Shown here piece by piece: positions 25,930 through 40,253 of a stretch of DNA of 64,000 nt (its first letter is position 1; the number at the start of each line of letters is the position of its first letter). Made by a program: the position numbers and the translations under genes. The notes under the pieces are model-generated. The model saw only the letters and a program-made list of their open reading frames with translations. It ran no database searches and was not told where the DNA came from. The stretch covers positions 32,472,297-32,536,296 of the forward strand of contig OY979717.1 in the NCBI GenBank assembly GCA_963855995.1. Reading direction: 5' to 3'. The DNA is from Muricea muricata. Lineage: Eukaryota > Cnidaria > Anthozoa > Malacalcyonacea > Plexauridae.

Positions 25930-28900
25930 TTAAACCTGAAAAAAATCGTCTTACAATCATCAAAATCGCGTTTTAAGCGCTCTAGAAATGATTTGAGCTT
26001 AAAAAGTTGTTGTATTTACCAACTAAAAGTATCCGTCTTAAATCAATAACGGCGACGTTTTAGAGCTTAAAATCAAGTTTTGTTTGCTTATGTTATCGAG
26101 TTGAGCGCAATGATATACTACAATAACGGAACAAAAAGAGACCTTCTAATTGAAAATTTAAGAGCTTACCACGTCCGAAATCATTTTTTCGGGACTCAAA
26201 CTGTCGAAATTAGCGAAATAACATGTCAAGATGAGAAACCTATAACTTTCTTTAAACCTCAAAAAAATCGTCTTACAATCATCAAAATCGCGTTTTAAGC
26301 GCTCTAGAAATGATTTGAGTTTAAAAGCTTGTTGTATTTACCAACTAATAATTCCTGTCTTAAATCAATAACGGCGACGTTTTAGAGCTTAAAGTCATGC
26401 TTTTTGTACTTACGTTATCGAGGGTAGCGCAATGATATACTGCAATAACGGAACAAAAAGAGACCTTCTAATTGGAAATTTAAGATCTTACCACGTCCGA
26501 AATCATGTTTTCGGCCCTCAAACCATCAGGATAAGCGAAACAACATGTCAAAATGAGAAACCTATAACTTTCTTTAACCTGAAAAAAAGTTTACTTAGAA
26601 TCATTAAAATCGCGTTTTAAGAGCTCTAGAAGTGATTTGAGCTTAAAAACTTTTTTAATTTACCAACTAATAATTGCTGTCTTAAATCAATAACGTGACG
26701 TTTTAGAGCGTAAAATCATGTTTTGTGTGCTTATGTTATCGAGTTGAGCGCAATGATATACTACAATAACGGAACAAAAAGAGACCTTCTAATTGGAAAT
26801 TTAAGATCTTACCACGTCCGAAATCATGTTTTCGGCACTCAAACCATCGAAATTAGCGAAATAACATGTCAAAATGAGAAACCTATCACTTTCTTTAAAC
26901 CTGAAAAAAAATCGACCTACAATCATCAAAATCGCGTTTTAAGCGCTCTAGAAGTGATTTGAGCTTAAAAACTTGTTGAATATACGAACTAAAAATTGCT
27001 GTCTTAAATCAATAACGGCGACGTTTTAGAGCTTAAAATCATGTTTTGTGTGCTTATGTGATCGAGTTGAGCGCAATGATATACTACAATAACGGAACAA
27101 AAACAGACCTTCTAATTGGAAATTTAAGATCTTACCACGTCCGAAGTCATGTTTTCGGCACTCAAACCATGGAGATAAGCGAAATAAGATATCAAAATTA
27201 GAAACCTATAACTTTCTTTAAACCTGAAAAAAATCGACTTACAATCATTAAAATCGCGTTTTAAGCGCTCTAGAAGTGATTTGAGCGCAAAACTTGTTGA
27301 ATTTACCAATTAAAAATATCCGTCTTAAATCAATAACGGTGACGTTTTAGAGCTTAAAATCATGTTTTGTGTGCTTATGTTATCGAGTTGAGCGCAATGA
27401 TATACTACAATAACGGAACAAAAAGAGACCTTCTAATTGGAAATTTAAGATCTTACCACGTCCGAAATCATGTTTTCGGCTCTCAAACCGTCAAGATAAG
27501 CGAAACAACATGTCAAAAGGAGAAACCTATAGCTTTCTTTAACCTGAAAAAAAGTTTACTTAGAATCATTAAAATCGCGTTTTAAGCGCTCTAGAAGTGA
27601 TTTGAGCCTAAAAACTTGTTGAATTTACCAACTAAAAGTATCCGTCTTAAATCAATAACGGCGAAGTTTTAGAGCTTAAAATCAAGTTTTGTGTGCTTAT
27701 GTTATCGAGTTGAGCGCAATGATATACTACAATAACGGAACAAAAAGAGACCTTCTAATTGAAAATTTAAGAGCTTACCACGTCCGAAATCATTTTTTCG
27801 GGACTCAAACTGTCGAAATTAGCGAAAAAACATGTCAAGATGAGAAACCTATAACTTTCTTTAAACCTGAAAAAAATCGTCTTACAATCATCAAAATCGC
27901 GTTTTAAGCGCTTTAGAAATGATTTGAGCTTAAAAACTTGTTGTATTTACCAACTAATAATTCCTGTCTTAAATCAATAACGGCGACGTTTTAGAGCTTA
28001 AAGTCATGCTTTGTGTACTTATGTTATCGAGGGTAGCGCAATGATATCCTGCAATAACGGAACAAAAAGAGACCTTCTAATTGGAAATTTAAGATCTTAC
28101 TACGTCCGAAATCATGTTTTCGGCACTCAAACTATCAGGATAAGCGAAACAACATGTCAAAATGAGAAACCTATAACTTTCTTTAACCTGAAAAAAAGTT
28201 CACTTAGAATCATTAAAATCGCGTTTTAAGAGCTCTAGAAGTGATTTGAGCTTAAAAACTTGTTTAATTTACCAACTAATAATTGCTGTCTTAAATCAAT
28301 AACGTGACGTTTTAGAGCGTAAAATCATGTTTTGTGTGCTTATGTTATCGAGTTGAGCGCAATGATATACTGCAATCACGGAACAAAAAGAGACCTTTTA
28401 ATTGGAAATTTAAGATCTTATCACGTCCGAAATCATGTTTTCGGGACTCAAACCATCGAAATTAGCGAAATAACATGTCAATATGAGAAACCTATAACTT
28501 TCTTTAACCTGAAAAAAATTTTACTTAGAATCATTAAAATCGCGTTTTAAGCGCTCTAGAAGTTATTTGAGCGGAAAAACTTGTTGAATTTACCAACTAA
28601 AAGTATCCGTCTTAAATCAATAACGGCGACGTTTTAGAGCTTAAAATCATGTTTTGTGTGCTTATGTTTTCAATTTGAGCGTAATGATATACTACAATAA
28701 CGGAACAAAAAGAGACCTTCTATATGGAAATTTAAGATCTTACCACGTCCGAAATCATGTTTTCGGGACTCAAACTATCGAAATTAGCGAAATAACATGT
28801 CAATATGAGAAACCTATAACTTTCTTTAACCTGAAAAAAATTTTACTTAGAATCATTAAAATCGCGTTTTAAGCGCTCTAGAAGTGATTTGAGCGCAAAA

Positions 28901-31900
28901 CTTGTTGAATTTACCAATTAAAAATATCCGTCTTATATCAATAACGGCGACGTTTTAGAGCTTAAAATCATGTTTTGTGTGCTTATGTTATCGAGTTGAG
29001 CGCAATGATATACTACAATAACGGAACAAAAAGAGACCTTCTAATTGGAAATTTAAGATCTTACCACGTCCGAAATCATGTTTTCGGCTCTCAAACCGTC
29101 AAGATAAGCGAAACAACATGTCAAAAGGAGAAACCTATAGCTTTCTTTAACCTGAAAAAAAGTTTACTTAGAATCATTAAAATCGCGTTTTAAGCGCTCT
29201 AGAAGTGATTTGAGCATAAAAACTTGTTGAATTTACCAACTAAAAGTATCCGTCTTAAATCAATAACGGCGACGTTTTAGAGCTTAAAATCAAGTTTTGT
29301 GTGCTTATGTTATCGAGTTGAGCGCAAAGATATACTACAATAACGGAACAAAAAGAGACCTTCTAATTGGAAATTTAAGATCTTACCACGTCCGAATTCA
29401 TGTTTTCGGCTCTCAAAATATCAAGATAAGCGAAACAACATGTCAAAAGGAGAAACCTATAGCTTTCTTTAACCTGAAAAAAAGTTTACTTAGAATCATT
29501 AAAATCGCGTTTTAAGCGCTCTAGAAGTGATTTGAGCCTAAAAACTTGTTGAATTTACCAACTAAAAGTATCCGTCTTAAATCAATAACGGCGACGTTTT
29601 AGAGCTTAAAATCAAGTTTTGTGTGCTTATGTTATCGAGTTGAGCGCAATGATATACTACAATAACGGAACAAAAAGAGACCTTCTAATTGAAAATTTAA
29701 GAGCTTACCACGTCCGAAATCATTTTTTCGCGACTCAAACTGTCGAAATTGGCGAAATAACATGTCAAGATGAGAAACCTATAACTTTCTTTAAACCTGA
29801 AAAAAATCGTCTTACAATCATCAAAATCGCGTTTTAAGCGCTCTAGAAATGATTTGAGCTTAAAAACTTGTTGTATTTACCAACTAATAATTCCTGTCTT
29901 AAATCAATAACGGCGACGTTTTAGAGCTTCAAGTCATGCTTTTTGTACTTATGTTATCGAGGGTAGCGCAATGATATACTGCAATAACGAAACAAAAAGA
30001 GACCTTCTAATTGAAAATTTAAGATCTTACTACGTCCGAAATCATGTTTTCGGCACTCAAACTATCAGGATAAGCGAAACAACATGTAAAAATGAGAAAC
30101 CTATAACTTTCTTTAACCTGAAAAAAAGCTTACTTAGAATCATCAAAATCGCGTTTTAAGCGCTCTAGAAGTGATTTGAGCTTAAAAACTTGTGGAATTT
30201 ACCAACTAATAATTGCTGTCTTAAATTAATAACGGGACGTTTTAGAGCTTAAAATCATGTTTTGTGTGCTTATGTTATCGAGTTGAGCGCAATGATATAC
30301 TACAATAACGGAACAAAAAGAGACCTTTTAATTGGAAATTTAAGATCTTATAACGTCCGAAATCATGTTTTCGGGACTCAAACCATCGAAATTAGCGAAA
30401 TAACATGTCAATATGAGAAATCTATAACTTTCTTTAACCTGAAAAAAATTTTACTTAGAATCATTAAAATCGCGTTTTAAGCGCTCTAGAAGTTATTTGA
30501 GCGGAAAAACTTGTTGAATTTACCAACTAAAAGTATCCGTCTTAAATCAATAACGGCGACGTTTTAGAGCTTAAAATCATGTTTTGTGTGCTTATGTTAT
30601 CGAGTTGAGCGCAATGATATACTACAATAACGGAACAAAAAGAGACCTTCTAATTGAAAATTTAAGAGCTTACCACGTCCGAAATCATGTTTTCGGCACT
30701 CAAACCATGGAGATAAGCGAAATAAGATATCAAAATTAGAAGCCTATAACTTTCTTTAAACCTGAAAAAAATCGACTTACAATCATTAAAATCGCGTTTT
30801 AAGCGCTCTAGAAGTGATTTGAGCGCAAAACTTGTTGAATTTACCAATTAAAAATATCCGTCTTAAATCAATAACGGCGACGTTTTAGAGCTTAAAATCA
30901 TGTTTTGTGTGCTTATGTTATCGAGTTGAGCGCAATGATATACAACAATAACGGAACAAAAAGAGACCTTCTAATTGGAAATTTAAGATCTTACCACGTC
31001 CGAAATCATGTTTTCGGCTCTCAAACTATCAAGATAAGCGAAACAACATGTCAAGAGGAGAAACCTATAGCTTTCTTTAACCTGAAAAAAGTTTACTTAG
31101 AATCATTAAAATCGCGTTTTAAGCGCTCTAGAAGTGATTTGAGCCTAAAAACTTGTTGAATTTACCAACTAAAAGTATCCGTCTTAAATCAACAACGGCG
31201 ACGTTTTAGAGCTTAAAATCATGTTTTGTGTGCTTATGTTATCGAGTTGAGCGCAATGATATACTACAATAACGGAACAAAAAGAGACCTTCTAATTGGA
31301 AATTTAAGATCTTACCACGTCCGAAATCATGTTTTCGGCTCTCAAACCGTCAAGATAAGCGAAACAACATGTCAAAAGGAGAAACCTATAGCTTTCTTTA
31401 ACCTGAAAAAAAGTTTACTTAGAATCATTAAAATCGCGTTTTAAGCGCTCTAGAAGTGATTTGAGCATAAAAACTTGTTGAATTTACCAACTAAAAGTAT
31501 CCGTCTTAAATCAATAACGGCGACGTTTTAGAGCTTAAAATCAAGTTTTGTGTGCTTATGTTATCGAGTTGAGCGCAATGATATACTACAATAACGGAAC
31601 AAAAAGAGACCTTCTAATTGGAAATTTAAGATCTTACCACGTCCGAAATCATGTTTTCGGCTCTCAAAATATCAAGATAAGCGAAACAACATGTCAAAAG
31701 GAGAAACCTATAGCTTTCTTTAACCTGAAAAAAAGTTTACTTAGAATCATTAAAATCGCGTTTTAAGCGCTCTAGAAGTGATTTGAGCCTAAAAACTTGT
31801 TGAATTTACCAACTAAAAGTATCCGTCTTAAATCAATAACGGCGACGTTTTAGAGCTTAAAATCAAGTTTTGTGTGCTTATGTTATCGAGTTGAGCGCAA

Positions 31901-34900
31901 TGATATACTACAATAACGGAACAAAAAGAGACCTTCTAATTGAAAATTTAAGAGCTTACCACGTCCGAAATCATTTTTTCGCGACTCAAACTGTCGAAAT
32001 TGGCGAAATAACATGTCAAGATGAGAAACCTATAACTTTCTTTAAACCTGAAAAAAATCGTCTTACAATCATCAAAATCGCGTTTTAAGCGCTCTAGAAA
32101 TGATTTGAGCTTAAAAACTTGTTGTATTTACCAACTAATAATTCCTGTCTTAAATCAATAACGGCGACGTTTTAGAGCTTAAAGTCATGCTTTTTGTACT
32201 TATGTTATCGAGGGTAGCGCAATGATATACTGCAATAACGGAACAAAAAGAGACCTTCTAATTGAAAATTTAAGATCTTACTACGTCCGAAATCATGTTT
32301 TCGGCACTCAAACCATCAGGATAAGCGAAACAACATGTAAAAATGAGAAACCTATAACTTTCTTTAACCTGAAAAAAAGTTTACTTAGAATCATCAAAAT
32401 CGCGTTTTAAGCGCTCTAGAAGTGATTTGAGCTTAAAAACTTGTGGAATTTACCAACTAATAATTGCTGTCTTAAATTAATAACGGGACGTTTTAGAGCT
32501 TAAAATCATGTTTTGTGTGCTTATGTTATCGAGTTGAGCGCAATGATATACTACAATAACGGAACAAAAAGAGACCTTTTAATTGGAAATTTAAGATCTT
32601 ATAACGTCCGAAATCATGTTTTCGGGACTCAAACCATCGAAATTAGCGAAATAACATGTCAATATGAGAAATCTATAACTTTCTTTAACCTGAAAAAAAT
32701 TTTACTTAGAATCATTAAAATCGCGTTTTAAGCGCTCTAGAAGTTATTTGAGCGGAAAAACTTGTTGAATTTACCAACTAAAAGTATCCGTCTTAAATCA
32801 ATAACGGCGACGTTTTAGAGCTTAAAATCATGTTTTGTGTGCTTATGTTATCGAGTTGAGCGCAATGATATACTACAATAACGGAACAAAAAGAGACCTT
32901 CTAATTGGAAATTTAAGATCTTACCACGTCCGAAATCATGTTTTCGGCTCTCAAAATATCAAGATAAGCGAAACAACATGTCAAAAGGAGAAACCTATAG
33001 CTTTCTTTAACCTGAAAAAAAGTTTACTTAGAATCATTAAAATCGCGTTTTAAGCGCTCTAGAAGTGATTTGAGCCTAAAAACTTGTTGAATTTACCAAC
33101 TAAAAGTATCCGTCTTAAATCAATAACGGCGACGTTTTAGAGCTTAAAATCAAGTTTTGTGTGCTTATGTTATCGAGTTGAGCGCAATGATATACTACAA
33201 TAACGGAACAAAAAGAGACCTTCTAATTGAAAATTTAAGAGCTTACCACGTCCGAAATCATTTTTTCGGGACTCAAACTGTCGAAATTAGCGAAATAACA
33301 TGTCAAGATGAGAAACCTATAACTTTCTTTAAACCTCAAAAAAATCGTCTTACAATCATCAAAATCGCGTTTTAAGCGCTCTAGAAATGATTTGAGTTTA
33401 AAAGCTTGTTGTATTTACCAACTAATAATTCCTGTCTTAAATCAATAACGGCGACGTTTTAGAGCTTAAAGTCATGCTTTTTGTACTTACGTTATCGAGG
33501 GTAGCGCAATGATATACTGCAATAACGGAACAAAAAGAGACCTTCTAATTGGAAATTTAAGATCTTACCACGTCCGAAATCATGTTTTCGGCACTCAAAC
33601 CATCAGGATAAGCGAAACAACATGTCAAAATGAGAAACCTATAACTTTCTTTAACCTGAAAAAAAGTTTACTTAGAATCATTAAAATCGCGTTTTAAGAG
33701 CTCTAGAAGTGATTTGAGCTTAAAAACTTGTTTAATTTACCAACTAATAATTGCTGTCTTAAATCAATAACGTGACGTTTTAGAGCGTAAAATCATGTTT
33801 TGTGTGCTTATGTTATCGAGTTGAGCGCAATGATATACTACAATAACGGAACAAAAAGAGACCTTCTAATTGGAAATTTAAGATCTTACCACGTCCGAAA
33901 TCATTTTTTCGCGACTCAAACCATCGAAATTAGCGAAATAACATGTCAAAATGAGAAACCTATCACTTTCTTTAAACCTGAAAAAAATCGTCTTACAATC
34001 ATCAAAATCGCGTTTTAAGCGCTCTAGAAATGATTTGAGCTTAAAAACTTGTTGTATTTACCAACTAAAAGTATCCGTCTTAAATCAATAACGGCGACGT
34101 TTTAGAGCTTAAAATCAAGTTTTGTTTGCTTATGTTATCGAGTTGAGCGCAATGATATACTACAATAACGGAACAAAAAGAGACCTTCTAATTGAAAATT
34201 TAAGAGCTTACCACGTCCGAAATCATTTTTTCGGGACTCAAACTGTCGAAATTAGCGAAATAACATGTCAAGATGAGAAACCTATAACTTTCTTTAAACC
34301 TCAAAAAAATCGTCTTACAATCATCAAAATCGCGTTTTAAGCGCTCTAGAAATGATTTGAGTTTAAAAGCTTGTTGTATTTACCAACTAATAATTCCTGT
34401 CTTAAATCAATAACGGCGACGTTTTAGAGCTTAAAGTCATGCTTTTTGTACTTACGTTATCGAGGGTAGCGCAATGATATACTGCAATAACGGAACAAAA
34501 AGAGACCTTCTAATTGGAAATTTAAGATCTTACCACGTCCGAAATCATGTTTTCGGCACTCAAACCATCAGGATAAGCGAAACAACATGTCAAAATGAGA
34601 AACCTATAACTTTCTTTAACCTGAAAAAAAGTTTACTTAGAATCATTAAAATCGCGTTTTAAGAGCTCTAGAAGTGATTTGAGCTTAAAAACTTGTTTAA
34701 TTTACCAACTAATAATTGCTGTCTTAAATCAATAACGTGACGTTTTAGAGCGTAAAATCATGTTTTGTGTGCTTATGTTATCGAGTTGAGCGCAATGATA
34801 TACTACAATAACGGAACAAAAAGAGACCTTCTAATTGGAAATTTAAGATCTTACCACGTCCGAAATCATGTTTTCGGCACTCAAACCATCGAAATTAGCG

Positions 34901-37900
34901 AAATAACATGTCAAAATGAGAAACCTATCACTTTCTTTAAACCTGAAAAAAAATCGACCTACAATCATCAAAATCGCGTTTTAAGCGCTCTAGAAGTGAT
35001 TTGAGCTTAAAAACTTGTTGAATATACGAACTAAAAATTGCTGTCTTAAATCAATAACGGCGACGTTTTAGAGCTTAAAATCATGTTTTGTGTGCTTATG
35101 TGATCGAGTTGAGCGCAATGATATACTACAATAACGGAAGAAAAACAGACCTTCTAATTGGAAATTTAAGATCTTACCACGTCCGAAATCATGTTTTCGG
35201 CACTCAAACCATGGAGATAAGCGAAATAAGATATCAAAATTAGAAACCTATAACTTTCTTTAAACCTGAAAAAAATCGACTTACAATCATTAAAATCGCG
35301 TTTTAAGCGCTCTAGAAGTGATTTGAGCGCAAAACTTGTTGAATTTACCAATTAAAAATATCCGTCTTAAATCAATAACGGTGACGTTTTAGAGCTTAAA
35401 ATCATGTTTTGTGTGCTTATGTTATCGAGTTGAGCGCAATGATATACTACAATAACGGAACAAAAAGAGACCTTCTAATTGGAAATTTAAGATCTTACCA
35501 CGTCCGAAATCATGTTTTCGGCTCTCAAACCGTCAAGATAAGCGAAACAACATGTCAAAAGGAGAAACCTATAGCTTTCTTTAGCCTGAAAAAAAGTTTA
35601 CTTAGAATCATTAAAATCGCGTTTTAAGCGCTCTAGAAGTGATTTGAGCCTAAAAACTTGTTGAATTTACCAACTAAAAGTATCCGTCTTAAATCAATAA
35701 CGGCGAAGTTTTAGAGCTTAAAATCAAGTTTTGTGTGCTTATGTTATCGAGTTGAGCGCAATGATATACTACAATAACGGAACAAAAAGAGACCTTCTAA
35801 TTGAAAATTTAAGAGCTTACCACGTCCGAAATCATTTTTTCGGGACTCAAACTGTCGAAATTAGCGAAAAAACATGTCAAGATGAGAAACCTATAACTTT
35901 CTTTAAACCTGAAAAAAATCGTCTTACAATCATCAAAATCGCGTTTTAAGCGCTCTAGAAATGATTTGAGCTTAAAAACTTGTTGTATTTACCAACTAAT
36001 AATTCCTGTCTTAAATCAATAACGGCGACGTTTTAGAGCTTAAAGTCATGCTTTGTGTACTTATGTTATCGAGGGTAGCGCAATGATATCCTGCAATAAC
36101 GGAACAAAAAGAGACCTTCTAATTGGAAATTTAAGATCTTACTACGTCCGAAATCATGTTTTCGGCACTCAAACTATCAGGATAAGCGAAACAACATGTC
36201 AAAATGAGAAACCTATAACTTTCTTTAACCTGAAAAAAAGTTCACTTAGAATCATTAAAATCGCGTTTTAAGAGCTCTAGAAGTGATTTGAGCTTAAAAA
36301 CTTGTTTAATTTACCAACTAATAATTGCTGTCTTAAATCAATAACGTGACGTTTTAGAGCGTAAAATCATGTTTTGTGTGCTTATGTTATCGAGTTGAGC
36401 GCAATGATATACTGCAATCACGGAAGAAAAAGAGACCTTTTAATTGGAAATTTAAGATCTTATCACGTCCGAAATCATGTTTTCGGGACTCAAACCATCG
36501 AAATTAGCGAAATAACATGTCAATATGAGAAACCTATAACTTTCTTTAACCTGAAAAAAATTTTACTTAGAATCATTAAAATCGCGTTTTAAGCGCTCTA
36601 GAAGTTATTTGAGCGGAAAAACTTGTTGAATTTACCAACTAAAAGTATCCGTCTTAAATCAATAACGGCGACGTTTTAGAGCTTAAAATCATGTTTTGTG
36701 TGCTTATGTTTTCAATTTGAGCGTAATGATATACTACAATAACGGAACAAAAAGAGACCTTCTATATGGAAATTTAAGATCTTACCACGTCCGAAATCAT
36801 GTTTTCGGGACTCAAACTATCGAAATTAGCGAAATAACATGTCAATATGAGAAACCTATAACTTTCTTTAACCTGAAAAAAATTTTACTTAGAATCATTA
36901 AAATCGCGTTTTAAGCGCTCTAGAAGTGATTTGAGCGCAAAACTTGTTGAATTTACCAATTAAAAATATCCGTCTTATATCAATAACGGCGACGTTTTAG
37001 AGCTTAAAATCATGTTTTGTGTGCTTATGTTATCGAGTTGAGCGCAATGATATACTACAATAACGGAACAAAAAGAGACCTTCTAATTGGAAATTTAAGA
37101 TCTTACCACGTCCGAAATCATGTTTTCGGCTCTCAAACCGTCAAGATAAGCGAAACAACATGTCAAAAGGAGAAACCTATAGCTTTCTTTAACCTGAAAA
37201 AAAGTTTACTTAGAATCATTAAAATCGCGTTTTAAGCGCTCTAGAAGTGATTTGAGCATAAAAACTTGTTGAATTTACCAACTAAAAGTATCCGTCTTAA
37301 ATCAATAACGGCGACGTTTTAGAGCTTAAAATCAAGTTTTGTGTGCTTATGTTATCGAGTTGAGCGCAATGATATACTACAATAACGGAACAAAAAGAGA
37401 CCTTCTAATTGGAAATTTAAGATCTTACCACGTCCGAAATCATGTTTTCGGCTCTCAAAATATCAAGATAAGCGAAACAACATGTCAAAAGGAGAAACCT
37501 ATAGCTTTCTTTAACCTGAAAAAAAGTTTACTTAGAATCATTAAAATCGCGTTTTAAGCGCTCTAGAAGTGATTTGAGCCAAAAAACTTGTTGAATTTAC
37601 CAACTAAAAGTATCCGTCTTAAATCAATAACGGCGACGTTTTAGAGCTTAAAATCAAGTTTTGTGTGCTTATGTTATCGAGTTGAGCGCAATGATATACT
37701 ACAATAACGGAACAAAAAGAGACCTTCTAATTGAAAATTTAAGAGCTTACCACGTCCGAAATCATTTTTTCGCGACTCAAACTGTCGAAATTGGCGAAAT
37801 AACATGTCAAGATGAGAAACCTATAACTTTCTTTAAACCTGAAAAAAATCGTCTTACAATCATCAAAATCGCGTTTTAAGCGCTCTAGAAATGATTTGAG

Positions 37901-38964
37901 CTTAAAAACTTGTTGTATTTACCAACTAATAATTCCTGTCTTAAACCAATAACGGCGACGTTTTAGAGCTTAAAGTCATGCTTTTTGTACTTATGTTATC
38001 GAGGGTAGCGCAATGATATACTGCAATAACGGAACAAAAAGAGACCTTCTAATTGAAAATTTAAGATCTTACTACGTCCGAAATCATGTTTTCGGCACTC
38101 AAGCCATCAGGATAAGCGAAACAACATGTAAAAATGAGAAACCTATAACTTTCTTTAACCTGAAAAAAAGTTTACTTAGAATCATCAAAATCGCGTTTTA
38201 AGCGCTCTAGAAGTGATTTGAGCTTAAAAACTTGTGGAATTTACCAACTAATAATTGCTGTCTTAAATTAATAACGGGACGTTTTAGAGCTTAAAATCAT
38301 GTTTTGTGTGCTTATGTTATCGAGTTGAGCGCAATGATATACTACAATAACGGAACAAAAAGAGACCTTTTAATTGGAAATTTAAGATCTTATAACGTCC
38401 GAAATCATGTTTTCGGGACTCAAACCATCGAAATTAGCGAAATAACATGTCAATATGAGAAATCTATAACTTTCTTTAACCTGAAAAAAATTTTACTTAG
38501 AATCATTAAAATCGCGTTTTAAGCGCTCTAGAAGTTATTTGAGCGGAAAAACTTGTTGAATTTACCAACTAAAAGTATCCGTCTTAAATCAATAACGGCG
38601 ACGTTTTAGAGCTTAAAATCATGTTTTGTGTGCTTATGTTATCGAGTTGAGCGCAATGATATACTACAATAACGGAACAAAAAGAGACCTTCTAATTGAA
38701 AATTTAAGAGCTTACCACGTCCGAAATCATGTTTTCGGCACTCAAACCATGGTGATAAGCGAAATAAGATATCAAAATTAGAAACCTATAACTTTCTTTA
38801 AACCTGAAAAAAATCGACTTACAATGATTAAAATCGCGTTTTAAGCGCTCTAGAAGTGATTTGAGCGCAAAACTTGTTGAATTTACCAATTAAAAATATC
38901 CGTCTTAAATCAATAACGGCGACGTTTTAGAGCTTAAAATCATGTTTTGTGTGCTTATGTTATC
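25930..38964 (+). repeat. 25-monomer duplicated block pair (8,042 bp offset)
   Basis: Positions about 25930-30925 match 33972-38964 at an offset of 8,042 bp, twenty-five monomers. Single-copy changes since duplication include GCAAAGATATAC and CGAATTCATG near 29325-29400, GGCCCTCAAACC near 26515, and ACGGAAGAAAAA near 36421. Inside the interval a 7-mer pair (28960-30655 and 31211-32906, offset 2,251 bp) fills part of the space between the copies. Confidence 0.85.
33800..34018 (+). repeat. Chimeric monomer
   Basis: A mosaic: GGAAATTTAAGATC 5' part, TTTTTTCGCGACTC in the middle, CCATCGAAATTAGCG and AAAATGAGAAACCTATCAC as in the eight-A subtype, then the seven-A ATCGTCTTACAATC 3' part. It has at least two switches between parents. 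It begins the second copy of the 25-monomer block. Confidence 0.75.
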
Positions 38965-40253
38965 ATCGAGTTGAGCGCAATGATATACTACAATAACGGA
39001 ACAAAAAGAGACCTTCTAATTGAAAATTTAAGAGCTTACCACGTCCGAAATCATTTTTTCGCGACTCAAACTGTCGAAATTGGCGAAATAACATGTCAAG
39101 ATGAGAAACCTATAACTTTCTTTAAACCTGAAAAAAATCGTCTTACAATCATCAAAATCGCGTTTTAAGCGCTCTAGAAATGATTTGAGCTTAAAAACTT
39201 GTTGTATTTACCAACTAATAATTCCTGTCTTAAATCAATAACGGCGACGTTTTAGAGCTTAAAGTCATGCTTTTTGTACTTATGTTATCGAGGGTAGCGC
39301 AATGATATACTGCAATAACGGAACAAAAAGAGACCTTCTAATTGAAAATTTAAGATCTTACTACGTCCGAAATCATGTTTTCGGCACTCAAACCATCAGG
39401 ATAAGCGAAACAACATGTAAAAATGAGAAACCTATAACTTTCTTTAACCTGAAAAAAAGTTTACTTAGAATCATCAAAATCGCGTTTTAAGCGCTCTAGA
39501 AGTGATTTGAGCTTAAAAACTTGTGGAATTTACCAACTAATAATTGCTGTCTTAAATTAATAACGGGACGTTTTAGAGCTTAAAATCATGTTTTGTGTGC
39601 TTATGTTATCGAGTTGAGCGCAATGATATACTACAATAACGGAACAAAAAGAGACCTTTTAATTGGAAATTTAAGATCTTATAACGTCCGAAATCATGTT
39701 TTCGGGACTCAAACCATCGAAATTAGCGAAATAACATGTCAATATGAGAAATCTATAACTTTCTTTAACCTGAAAAAAATTTTACTTAGAATCATTAAAA
39801 TCGCGTTTTAAGCGCTCTAGAAGTTATTTGAGCGGAAAAACTTGTTGAATTTACCAACTAAAAGTATCCGTCTTAAATCAATAACGGCGACGTTTTAGAG
39901 CTTAAAATCATGTTTTGTGTGCTTATGTTATCGAGTTGAGCGCAATGATATACTACAATAACGGAACAAAAAGAGACCTTCTAATTGAAAATTTAAGAGC
40001 TTACCACGTCCGAAATCATGTTTTCGGCACTCAAACCATGGAGATAAGCGAAATAAGATATCAAAATTAGAAACCTATAACTTTCTTTAAACCTGAAAAA
40101 AATCGACTTACAATCATTAAAATCGCGTTTTAAGCGCTCTAGAAGTGATTTGAGCGCAAAACTTGTTGAATTTACCAATTAAAAATATCCGTCTTAAATC
40201 AATAACGGCGACGTTTTAGAGCTTAAAATCATGTTTTGTGTGCTTATGTTATC
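37678..40253 (+). repeat. 4-monomer tandem duplication (1,289 bp) with ATC at the joint
   Basis: Positions 37678-38964 are repeated at 38967-40253. The joint reads GTTATC followed by ATCGAG, so an extra ATC stands at 38965-38967 compared with GTTATCGAG in all other monomers I read. This is the only monomer with a three-base gain at this place, and it coincides with the change from one subtype order to the next. It therefore looks like the physical joint of the duplication. Confidence 0.85.
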
